Shown in pieces: positions 15,401 to 22,223 of a DNA stretch of 45,825 bases. The position numbers and the translations under genes are program-made. This DNA comes from Bacteroidetes bacterium UBA1312. Its GTDB lineage: Bacteria > Bacteroidota > Bacteroidia > Chitinophagales > Chitinophagaceae. Under the pieces are notes generated by a model. That model saw only the letters and a program-made list of their open reading frames with translations, did not search any database and was not told where the DNA came from. Location of the stretch: NCBI GenBank assembly GCA_002307135.1, contig DBTQ01000022.1, positions 117,699 through 163,523 of the forward strand, in the 5' to 3' direction. Numbering within the stretch: position 1 is the stretch's first letter; the number at the start of each line of letters is the position of its first letter.

Positions 15401-17208
15401 GCTGTAGGATGCAGACCTCTCTGTACTTGTATAGAATCAAGGAAAACGCAACCACTATCTGTAACGACTCTTACATGTATCATATAAATCCCCTCAACGG
15501 AATAAACATGATGAGGATATCTTGATGTAGATGTATAACCATCGCCAAAGTCCCAATAATAAGACCGCGGAGTTAATGGATAAGGAACCAGTGCTGGAGG
15601 TGGACTATACGGCGGGTCAAAGTAAGGATCTGGGTAAGGGTCAGGCGCATACATTCTAAAACAATACCAATAAGGCGGGCTATATCCCGTTATCCGGCTC
15701 AAACAGGCTGGCATTCTCGCCGTATCCGAAACAAGAGGTAAATAGGTATCCGTATAAAGATCAATTGATGGATTTACAGATACCGGTAAACATGCTGCAG
15801 GGGTATCTACTGCAATAGAAGAATATTCAGAATAAATTCTAACAATAATTGGACTATTGGTACTATCGTAGAATGGCGATGGATAGCCATTAGGAAATGG
15901 TTTGGTTGTGTCTCTTACTCTAAAGGTATCTAAGCAACCAAACACCGTTTTGCCAATCAAATAAACTGTAAAAATACTATCGTGTGTATAAGTATGAGCA
16001 GGACTCACACTTGTAGAAGTATAACCGTCACCAAATACCCATAAGAAACTGTCCGCACCACTGCTATAGTTATTGAAATTAATGGTAGCCGGTGCTGGGC
16101 AAGAATAAATAGGACTATAACTAAAACGTGGTTTAGGCTTAGGGTGTGCCGTATAGCTTTTGATTGCAGTATCAATACAGCCAACACCAAAAGAATCAAT
16201 CATAGTGACGGTATAAGTTCCACCTGTTAAATAACCATGAAACACCGTACTCCCTGTTGTTCTATAACTATCGCCAAAAGTCCATTTAGTATAAACAGGA
16301 GGAGGGGTAGATGTATTAATAAATGTTGATGTAGCACCGACGCAAACACTTGATGGTACTGTAAAGTCGGAATGCATCGGTACAACTTTGATATAGTTGG
16401 TATTAACTACCGTGTCTTTACAACCATTTGCATCAGTTACAATCAGTGTTACAGTGTAGCTCCCTGCTGCTGTATATTTATGTGATGGGTTTGCCAATAT
16501 AGATGTTCCTAAATCTCCAAAATCCCAACTGTAAGTGTAAGGAGCCTTACCTTTAGTTGGATAGCTTGTAAAAATGGTACTGTCAGGTACTTTACAAAGA
16601 TTTGTCTTTGACGCACTGAAAGTAACTACCGGAGGTTCAAAAATAATCACCTTCGCTGTATCCAGCCTCGTATTGCTGCATCCTGCACTATTGGTCACTT
16701 TAAGGGCAATATTATAAGAGCCCGGTGTACAAAACGTATAATTAGTGTTATTGGTAGTAGATGTGGAACCGTCGCCAAATGACCATTGGGAAGTGTAAGG
16801 ACCAGGAGCATTGGGTGTTGAAGTATTTGTAAAAGTAATGTTAGTACATGGGCAAGCGCTAAGCGGAACACTGGTGTAACTGGCAACTGGGCTAGGATAA
16901 ACCGTAATAGTCGCTTTTTTTACACTTGAACTTCCTGATGGATTGGTTACCGTTAACGTTACAGTATAAGTACCGGCTGACAGATATGTCGTTGAACCGT
17001 CTTTGAAGTAAGAGGTGATCGTGTTCCCAAAATCCCAAGAATATTTTGTGGCGCTTGTTGTACCTGTACTTGTATTGGTAAATGCTACTACTAATGGTGA
17101 GCAGCCCGAACTAAAATCTGAAGTAAAATTGGCAGTCTGTGCTTGAGTGCAAAAACTTGCCGTTATAAACAGCAGAAATAAAAGTAGTTTTCTAGTAAAA
17201 AAAATCAT
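12460..17208 (-). CDS. Giant PKD-repeat surface protein with type B T9SS sorting domain
   Basis: A 1582-residue secreted protein. After a signal peptide (about 1-23, ending FCTQAQ) come about 13 PKD domains, each marked by a W-x-F-G-D-G type motif (WDFGN, WSFGDG, WDFGDL and so on). A Pro/Tyr-rich insertion at about 430-550 interrupts the array. Near the C-terminus there are three SprB-like Ig repeats (TCTNC/PTATP type). The last about 90 residues, from FIPNSFTPNNDGQNDIF through YNRWGQMVYE, are the gliding-motility-associated C-terminal domain (type B sorting signal). It is probably an adhesin or cell-surface filament exported by the T9SS with the PorP protein encoded next. A palindrome lies 40 bp upstream of the start. 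Confidence 0.93.
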   Translation of the reverse strand: MIFFTRKLLLFLLFITASFCTQAQTANFTSDFSSGCSPLVVAFTNTSTGTTSATKYSWDFGNTITSYFKDGSTTYLSAGTYTVTLTVTNPSGSSSVKKATITVYPSPVASYTSVPLSACPCTNITFTNTSTPNAPGPYTSQWSFGDGSTSTTNNTNYTFCTPGSYNIALKVTNSAGCSNTRLDTAKVIIFEPPVVTFSASKTNLCKVPDSTIFTSYPTKGKAPYTYSWDFGDLGTSILANPSHKYTAAGSYTVTLIVTDANGCKDTVVNTNYIKVVPMHSDFTVPSSVCVGATSTFINTSTPPPVYTKWTFGDSYRTTGSTVFHGYLTGGTYTVTMIDSFGVGCIDTAIKSYTAHPKPKPRFSYSPIYSCPAPATINFNNYSSGADSFLWVFGDGYTSTSVSPAHTYTHDSIFTVYLIGKTVFGCLDTFRVRDTTKPFPNGYPSPFYDSTNSPIIVRIYSEYSSIAVDTPAACLPVSVNPSIDLYTDTYLPLVSDTARMPACLSRITGYSPPYWYCFRMYAPDPYPDPYFDPPYSPPPALVPYPLTPRSYYWDFGDGYTSTSRYPHHVYSVEGIYMIHVRVVTDSGCVFLDSIQVQRGLHPTAAFTMSDSILCKGGSITVNRIGGGGTSYVWDFGDGSIVTDSILHLNHKYHVAGDRRVSLTVIRYGCVDTTSKMLFINPPSSYFGEKYSCDTPLLVHFLDSSWRATSVLWRFGDGDSSILRNPVHTYSSFGTYTVTQITVNDTFGCRDTTTQTISLFKANPSFSALDTTLCKGDTAHLIAILQPYFLNYTWYLNSTFKNDSFGNLLYKFLDTGSYAVSLIAKDIHGCFDTATRPHYIIVGKPQMKLTASPVIGCSPLTVNFIDSSFDTKGAYVVNRKWSFGDATGKTDTSSKANHNYAAGSYTVTLISTDNIGCKDSTTMSIEARKPIAAFNSSVDTFSCIGYNITFANGSSGVDLTYKWYFGDGGTSTANIPVHSYGSVGSYNVKLVVTDATGCKDSITKLNYIKLTKPTASFTMSDSIALCPPLFVNFINTSKNATSYYWDFNNGSTSFTSGPASPYVDSGKYHPILVAYDMHGCTDTATSTVRIMGYDGALKYTPLTGCAPLTVSFSADLINVSVMVWDFADGVTESAVGKPTTTHTYVKPGAYLPRLILGDGKGCSTSSKGIDTIKVDGITPVITFSPACIGTEITFNDSSYSPFSSYASSQWTFEDGSTSSLKQPKRTYSKVGVYTITLISTNTNGCVDTVQQSIEIHPLPKIHVDDTVICLNDIVVLYPTGGTSYTWDANPTLSCTNCSNPTAAPTVPTTYYVTGSDQFGCVNKDTVTVGVKTKTKLITSNNQEACAQTPIELSVSGAYKYNWIPATHLSDSHIANPIATLDSSITYMVIGSEGSCIPDTAYVKVIVHPLPIVNAGPDQRVLSGTTVTLNGTGSFISTYLWTPSLGLSCTNCPNPTATPQTTTTYALIGYSDYGCVDTDSVTIIVFCDQSQLFIPNSFTPNNDGQNDIFYPHGTGVSKIKSFRVYNRWGQMVYEKTNIDVNDKSQGWDGTFKGEQLGSDTFVYTLEATCNNGETVFWKGDITLIK

Positions 17209-17247
17209 GGTGCTATTTTCTTTTTTAGGGTGTAAAAAATAGTTTAC

Positions 17248-17277
17248 TTAGATATTTTAGGGTTTTAAAATATCTAA
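17248..17277. repeat. 12-bp perfect palindrome upstream of the PKD protein gene
   Basis: TTAGATATTTTA (17248-17259), spacer GGGTTT, TAAAATATCTAA (17266-17277). It lies 40 bp before the start of the PKD protein gene (minus strand) and could be an operator or a hairpin in its leader. It is not followed by a clear T-tract, and no gene ends here, so a terminator is unlikely. Confidence 0.45.
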
Positions 17278-17411
17278 CTGGTGTTTTCGAACCACTAAGT
17301 TAAAAAAAATAGTTATAAAAAGACAAATAAATAACAATTGATTTATTTCAAAATTGTCATTTAAAATCAAGTTTTTTATAATAGCGATTATAATTTCTAA
17401 AGTCTAGGCAC

Positions 17412-17419
17412 TACTTTTG
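17412..17419 (+). promoter_or_regulatory. -7 promoter element of kynU
   Basis: TACTTTTG fits TAnnTTTG, 17 bp before the kynU ATG. No clear -33 TTTG was found. Confidence 0.45.
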
Positions 17420-17436
17420 TAGCCAAAATTATTGCA

Positions 17437-18702
17437 ATGCAACATTCATTCGATATCAGTTTAGAATTCGCACAAACACAAGACAAACTAGATATCTTAC
17501 ATTCTTATAGAGAACGGTTCTTATTTCCCCAACATAATGGACAAAACAGCGTTTATTTTTGTGGTAATTCATTGGGACTACAATCCAAAACAGTTCGCTA
17601 TTTGATGGATGGAGAATTGAATGATTGGGCAAAATTTGGCGTAGAAGGCCATTTTCAGGCACGTAATCCTTGGTTTTCTTACCATCAGCAATTTTCTGAA
17701 AGCCTTGCTAAAATAGTGGGTGCTAACAAAGAGGAAGTGGTAGCGATGAACACCCTTACTGTCAATTTGCATTTATTACTAATGTCTTTCTACCGCCCCA
17801 ATGGTAACAGATACAAAATAATAATGGAAGCAGGGGCATTTCCAAGTGACCAATATGCTATCGAAACTCAAGTTAGAATGCATGGTTACAATCCCAATGA
17901 TGCAATTATAGAAATAACACCTAAAGAAGGGAGTCATATTATTGAAGAAGCAGATATTGAGGCAGCAATTGAGCAAGCAGGTGATTCTTTAGCTGTAGTA
18001 GTATTAGGTGGGGTCAACTATTATACTGGACAGCTGTTCGACATGCAACGCATAACTGTTGCAGCGCATAAAGTAGGTGCTTATGCAGGCTTCGATTTGG
18101 CACATGCAGTAGGTAATATTCCATTGCATTTGCATGACTGGGCTGTTGATTTTGCATGTTGGTGCTCTTATAAGTATTTAAACTCAGGACCTGGCGGAGT
18201 GGGTGGAGCCTATGTTCATGAAAAGTATGGCAATGACCCAACATTTTTTCGACTTGCTGGTTGGTGGGGTAATGATGAGCAATCAAGATTCAAAATGCAA
18301 AAAGGATTTGTTCCACAACAAGGTGCAGCTAGTTGGCAAATGAGCAATGCGCCGGTGTTTAATATGGTGGCACATCGTGCGTCTCTAGATCTTTTTGATA
18401 AAGCTGGGATAATTGCATTACGTGAAAAAAGTTTGTTGCTAACCGCATATTTAGAATATTTGCTCCTGCAATTAGACAACCTTTCTTTTACACTAATTAC
18501 ACCCACAATGCCCGAAAGGCGTGGTGCACAATTGTCGTTACTCTTTCATGAAAAAGGACGGGAAGTTTTTGACATACTAACTAAAAAAGGTGTTATTGCC
18601 GACTGGCGCGAACCAAATGTAATACGCATAGCACCAGTACCAATGTATAATAATTTTGAAGATGCCTACCGATTTTACGAAATTTTAAAATCAATTAAAT
18701 AA
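17437..18702 (+). CDS. kynU: Kynureninase
   Basis: PLP enzyme that cleaves kynurenine to anthranilate and alanine (and 3-hydroxykynurenine to 3-hydroxyanthranilate) in tryptophan degradation or NAD synthesis. The 421-residue protein shows FCGNSLGLQSK at 41-51, the conserved N-terminal kynureninase motif, D220/H223 in GFDLAHAVGN, the Schiff-base lysine K246 in CWCSYKYLNSGPGG, and RLAGWWGN..F further on. Other kyn genes (tryptophan dioxygenase, kynurenine monooxygenase) are not in the window. The neighbour on the opposite strand is a fumarylacetoacetase-family hydrolase, so both are compatible with aromatic amino acid catabolism. Confidence 0.95.
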   Translation: MQHSFDISLEFAQTQDKLDILHSYRERFLFPQHNGQNSVYFCGNSLGLQSKTVRYLMDGELNDWAKFGVEGHFQARNPWFSYHQQFSESLAKIVGANKEEVVAMNTLTVNLHLLLMSFYRPNGNRYKIIMEAGAFPSDQYAIETQVRMHGYNPNDAIIEITPKEGSHIIEEADIEAAIEQAGDSLAVVVLGGVNYYTGQLFDMQRITVAAHKVGAYAGFDLAHAVGNIPLHLHDWAVDFACWCSYKYLNSGPGGVGGAYVHEKYGNDPTFFRLAGWWGNDEQSRFKMQKGFVPQQGAASWQMSNAPVFNMVAHRASLDLFDKAGIIALREKSLLLTAYLEYLLLQLDNLSFTLITPTMPERRGAQLSLLFHEKGREVFDILTKKGVIADWREPNVIRIAPVPMYNNFEDAYRFYEILKSIK

Positions 18703-18706
18703 ACAA

Positions 18707-18755
18707 AAAAATGCACTGCCCCCAAAAAGTTAGACACTTAATGGGGGCATTTTTA
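18707..18755. terminator. Hairpin terminator that resembles an IS3/IS150-type end
   Basis: TGCCCCC (18717-18723) pairs with GGGGGCA (18743-18749), and outer AAAAAT/ATTTTT arms extend the stem after a 5-nt bulge, making a plausible bidirectional terminator for the convergent kynU and hydrolase genes. The left part, TGCACTGCCCCCAAAAAGTT followed by AGACA (18712-18736), looks like the terminal inverted repeat of IS3-family (IS150 group) elements. No transposase or second end is present, so it may be a relic. Confidence 0.5.
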
Positions 18756-18775
18756 TGTCAAGTATTTAAACTCGT

Positions 18776-19783
18776 TTATTTTTTCTTAAGACCTAAAATA
18801 CTCCAATCCGTTTTTTCAGCAATAATGGTATTACTGAGTAAACCTAAACCATCAATTTCCATAGTTACCACATCGTTTGGTTGTAGCCACTGTACTTTAT
18901 AGTTTGGATCATTCAGCAAACCGGTTCCATTAAGCTCAAGGAAACAACCTGTACCAACAGTGCCACTACCAATGACATCGCCTGGCAATATATCAACCCC
19001 GTAAGCACAACGTTCTATTATTTCGGCAAATGTCCAATCCATATCGCCCATATTGCCCGAGCTTACCTGTACCCCATTTACATGACAAGCCATGTTGAGG
19101 TTATAATTATTGCCAACATGATTTGGTTTTGCAGGTATTTTATAAGCTTCAAGTTCATCAGGAGTTACCAGCATTGGACCAATTACTGTACTGAAATCCT
19201 TACCCTTCGCAGGACCTAGATTGAGCGACATTTCTTCCATTTGGAGTGTGCGTGCGCTCATGTCATTCATTATCATATAGCCGGCTATATATTCATCTGC
19301 ATCAGCAGCTTTTATATTGCGACCTTTTTTCCCAATAACAATAGAAGCTTCTAATTCAAAATCCAATTTTTGAAAATGATCCGGCATACAAACTATTTCC
19401 CCAGGACCTTGGATAGCATTGTGATTGGTAAAATAGAAAATCGGATACTCGTCAAATTCCGCAATCATATCCACTTTTCTATTACGTCTAGCGGCAGCTA
19501 CATGCTGACGGAAAGCGTAGCCATCACGGCAAGATGTAGGATGAGTAACTGGTGCAAGTATCGACGCTGCGCTATATACGGCATCAGCTACAGGAGTAGC
19601 TTTACCAGCTTTAATATCCGCTTCTGCATTGCGCGCTATCGGCGACAGCATTTCCCAATCATGCAATAAAGCAGCCATATTATTAGGTAATTGATCATTT
19701 ACTTTATTGGTATCATACAATTTCCCTTCAATAAGTAAAGCCAATTGTTCAGTTCCTTGTTTACTATACGTTACTAATTTCAT
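18776..19783 (-). CDS. Fumarylacetoacetate hydrolase family protein
   Basis: A 335-residue metal-dependent C-C bond hydrolase of the FAH family. DGYAFRQHV at 87-95 matches the catalytic His block of fumarylacetoacetase (His94), E143 and E145 in DFELEAS and D174 in MNDMSAR fit the metal site, and K195 in KGKDF the substrate region. In the pathway it would cleave fumarylacetoacetate to fumarate and acetoacetate, the last step of tyrosine/homogentisate breakdown; other family members hydrolyse or decarboxylate related acylpyruvates, so the exact substrate is inferred. A -7 element TAACTTTG lies 18 bp upstream. Bacteroidota often use this shorter FAH form for tyrosine catabolism. Confidence 0.88.
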   Translation of the reverse strand: MKLVTYSKQGTEQLALLIEGKLYDTNKVNDQLPNNMAALLHDWEMLSPIARNAEADIKAGKATPVADAVYSAASILAPVTHPTSCRDGYAFRQHVAAARRNRKVDMIAEFDEYPIFYFTNHNAIQGPGEIVCMPDHFQKLDFELEASIVIGKKGRNIKAADADEYIAGYMIMNDMSARTLQMEEMSLNLGPAKGKDFSTVIGPMLVTPDELEAYKIPAKPNHVGNNYNLNMACHVNGVQVSSGNMGDMDWTFAEIIERCAYGVDILPGDVIGSGTVGTGCFLELNGTGLLNDPNYKVQWLQPNDVVTMEIDGLGLLSNTIIAEKTDWSILGLKKK

Positions 19784-19800
19784 TTTATTTTTTTGTTGGG

Positions 19801-19808
19801 CAAAGTTA
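19801..19808 (-). promoter_or_regulatory. -7 promoter element of the FAH-family gene
   Basis: TAACTTTG on the minus strand, an exact match to TAnnTTTG, 17 bp before the ATG. No -33 TTTG at the usual spacing. Confidence 0.45.
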
Positions 19809-19841
19809 TTAATAATTCGATAGCACTTTTTATAAAAAAGA

Positions 19842-19869
19842 AATCGCCCTGAAATTAATCAGGACGATT
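19842..19869 (-). terminator. Terminator of the Omp28-like T9SS protein gene
   Basis: AATCG(C)CCTGA pairs with TCAGG(A)CGATT; on the minus strand a T-rich run follows. It lies about 30 bp past the stop codon at 19901. Confidence 0.6.
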
Positions 19870-19900
19870 CCTTTTTAAACTTGTTTTTATAATAAATCGA

Positions 19901-21862
19901 TTATTTAGTTACAGAAACACGTTCAGTAACTGCACCTTTCTCAGTTGTAATTTTAACCATGTAAATACCGGCAGATAGGTTAGATACATTTACTGGAATT
20001 TGATGAGTTCCTACAGTCATATTTTGACTAGCAATTGTTCTTACTGTTCTACCCATTACATCTAATACTTCAACTGTTACAGAAGAAGCATCAGTAAGAG
20101 AGAATTTAGCATTTACTACTTCAGTAGCTGGATTTGGATATACTTCGAATTGATTAACACCAGCAGTAACTTCATTTATTGCTGTTCCTGCAGTTCCACC
20201 CAAAACTACATTCTCGGTATTTAAAACAGTACCATCAGCACCATTTACTAACATTAGGATTGCCTTCATGTTAGCCGTCTTCCAAGTTGAATTAAGTGTT
20301 ATTGCTGGAAAATCATAAGTGTAAGTAGTTCCATCAGTTAGTGTCGCTGGAAGACTTCCTGTTGATCCTGTAGCAGATGGGTAGATTCCACGAGCTACAA
20401 AATTGAAAATCAATGGAGGTGAGCTTATGTATTCAGGTAATGAATTAAAGTTATAACCTCCACCACTCAAATAACCATTATAACCAGCTGGTAAACTATG
20501 TGCGGCACAATAAGCATCACTATAATAATTGTGTTGCGTGCTTGAAATAGTTACACCATCCTCTGTCAATGCTAATACTACTCTATAATCTGCAGCATTA
20601 ACATTAAGTGCAGGTTTTACGTAAGCTTTTACATTAAGCGTTGTACCTGAAAGAGTTGTTTTTACTCCTAAATCGGCAAATGCAAAATTAGTTTTTAGAC
20701 CATTGTAATAGTAAAATGCAGCTGATGGATCATCTGCATAAACTCTGTCATACAAAACTGATGGGTATCCGCTAATTTTTGTACCCATAAATGCGTCATA
20801 AGCAGCATTTTGCATTGGATCACTAGTTGAGTTATGAACAGCAACCAAACTTGCATTTGAACCATTCATTTTCAGCATAGAATCCATATATACAATACCT
20901 CTTACACACCAACCACACCATGTTCCAGTACCTTCTTCCAAAAGCGGTTTTTTCTTTGGCAATCTCGAAACACCGAATAAATTTGATTTTACAGTGTCAT
21001 TCGTATGTACTGCATCTCCAGCTAGTTCAACCCATATCTTTACAGGTGTACTTCCTAAAGCAGGGATATTCGCTGGAGTAGTAAATGAAAAAGTTGCAGA
21101 AGCCAATGGCGTGATAGTTAATGATTTTGTTTCACTTACTACGGCACCAGTACCAATTTGGTATTTCGCTGTAAATGAAGTCACATTATTAGCACCATTA
21201 TTTTTTACACTACCTTGGATGGTAACAGGAGATCCTACAGTTCCATATCCACCAACTGCATTTAAAGCAGGGCTAACAGCGGTCAATCCCATTTCTGTAG
21301 CTGCAGATAATATTGCTGACTGAACATTGTCTACTCTTAAACCCCAAGTATTTGTTGTGTTGTCGCGAAAGGCCATTCTCACGGTCATTCCATTATAAGC
21401 GCTCAAAGAAACTGCATGTGTAGCCAATCCCGAGTTTGGAGCTCCGCTGAAAAGAGTTGTAGTAAATGCTGCTGCTGTTGTACCAGCAGTAGTAGAAATA
21501 AGAACTTGAAGATTTTCACCTGAACCTAGATTGTCATCTTGCCACTCAAAAATGGTATTGGGACTAGATACTAAAAAAGAAGGTGTAATCATCCAACGAT
21601 CCGCTGTCGCTGCCGGCGAGAATACGGATGTCGTAAACATACTGAAATCACCCGAACCTGTAGTATATTCTAGCGGCATCCAAGCATTCGAAGTAAGACC
21701 TGTATGGATAGCTGTAGAAGTTGTCCAAGTCACGGTATGTCCATCATTAATAAGTACCCATCCTGTCGGGAGCGTACCAGAGTTGAAATTTTCCAGCGCT
21801 AATTGGGCATTTGAGGCAAAAGAGCCAAGCACCAAAGCTGGAATTAGTAACAATTTTTTCAT
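19901..21862 (-). CDS. T9SS-exported Omp28-like protein with thioredoxin CxxC motif
   Basis: A 653-residue secreted protein. Order: signal peptide 1-19 (FASNAQ), a jelly-roll region of the choice-of-anchor J type at about 22-185, a CARDB-like beta domain at about 192-300, then a thioredoxin-like Omp28 domain with EEGTGTWCGWCVRG (Cys316, Cys319), and a type A T9SS sorting domain (about 575-653: EVYPNPATEVVNAKF ... GIYMVKITTEKG). The reading frame extends 40 codons further upstream, but the signal peptide fixes the ATG at 21862. The intact CGWC suggests thiol-disulfide chemistry on the cell surface, which is an inference; many Omp28 proteins are uncharacterised. Confidence 0.88.
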   Translation of the reverse strand: MKKLLLIPALVLGSFASNAQLALENFNSGTLPTGWVLINDGHTVTWTTSTAIHTGLTSNAWMPLEYTTGSGDFSMFTTSVFSPAATADRWMITPSFLVSSPNTIFEWQDDNLGSGENLQVLISTTAGTTAAAFTTTLFSGAPNSGLATHAVSLSAYNGMTVRMAFRDNTTNTWGLRVDNVQSAILSAATEMGLTAVSPALNAVGGYGTVGSPVTIQGSVKNNGANNVTSFTAKYQIGTGAVVSETKSLTITPLASATFSFTTPANIPALGSTPVKIWVELAGDAVHTNDTVKSNLFGVSRLPKKKPLLEEGTGTWCGWCVRGIVYMDSMLKMNGSNASLVAVHNSTSDPMQNAAYDAFMGTKISGYPSVLYDRVYADDPSAAFYYYNGLKTNFAFADLGVKTTLSGTTLNVKAYVKPALNVNAADYRVVLALTEDGVTISSTQHNYYSDAYCAAHSLPAGYNGYLSGGGYNFNSLPEYISSPPLIFNFVARGIYPSATGSTGSLPATLTDGTTYTYDFPAITLNSTWKTANMKAILMLVNGADGTVLNTENVVLGGTAGTAINEVTAGVNQFEVYPNPATEVVNAKFSLTDASSVTVEVLDVMGRTVRTIASQNMTVGTHQIPVNVSNLSAGIYMVKITTEKGAVTERVSVTK

Positions 21863-21961
21863 TTTTTCGATTTTTATGATCGCAATGTAATGATTTTTTA
21901 ATATTGGAAAATCATTTTGCTCATTTTTTTTGAAGGCTACCGTTATTAATTTTTTTCCCCT

Positions 21962-21969
21962 TACTTTCG
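21962..21969 (+). promoter_or_regulatory. -7 promoter element in front of the TPP riboswitch
   Basis: TACTTTCG, one mismatch to TAnnTTTG. Transcription would begin near 21975, just before the hairpin CAATTC/GAATTG (21975-21992) that precedes the aptamer. Confidence 0.4.
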
Positions 21970-21987
21970 CAGCACAATTCAAAAATG

Positions 21988-22070
21988 AATTGTACGGGGT
22001 GCCTATTTCAGGCTGAGATTATACCCGCTGAACCTCGACCGGGTAATGCCGATTAGGGATATTAAGTATC
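21988..22070 (+). promoter_or_regulatory. TPP (THI element) riboswitch
   Basis: The conserved aptamer parts are seen in order: CGGGGTGCC (21995-22003), a short P3 hairpin (GCC..GGC), the invariant CTGAGA (22013-22018), TACCC (22022-22026, pairing with GGGT), GAACCT (22030-22035), and CCGGGTAATGCCG (22039-22051) followed by TTAGGGAT. This is the thiamine pyrophosphate binding RNA. It precedes the TonB-dependent receptor by about 150 nt on the same strand. TPP riboswitches normally lower expression when TPP is plentiful. P1 appears short, with an AU-rich insertion on its 3' side. Confidence 0.93.
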
Positions 22071-22223
22071 CATCAGTCAATTTACGTTGTTGTTGTGCAG
22101 TACAAAATAAGAACTGAGTACATTATTCAGTGATTCTTTTTGTTCGCTACAACGATTACATTAAAGTGGATACACGATAAAGCGCCCCGGATTTTTTATT
22201 TAAAATAATTAAATCAAACAAAT
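22071..22223 (+). other. Leader between riboswitch and receptor gene, possible expression platform
   Basis: The 150-nt leader contains no ORF. GCGCCCCG at 22182-22189 is complementary over 8 bp (one G-U) to CGGGGTGC at 21995-22002 inside the aptamer, and is followed directly by the T-rich run ATTTTTTATTT (22191-22201). A weaker hairpin ACTGA/TCAGT lies at about 22113-22131. The arrangement suggests alternative pairing, but which state favours expression cannot be told by eye. Confidence 0.4.
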
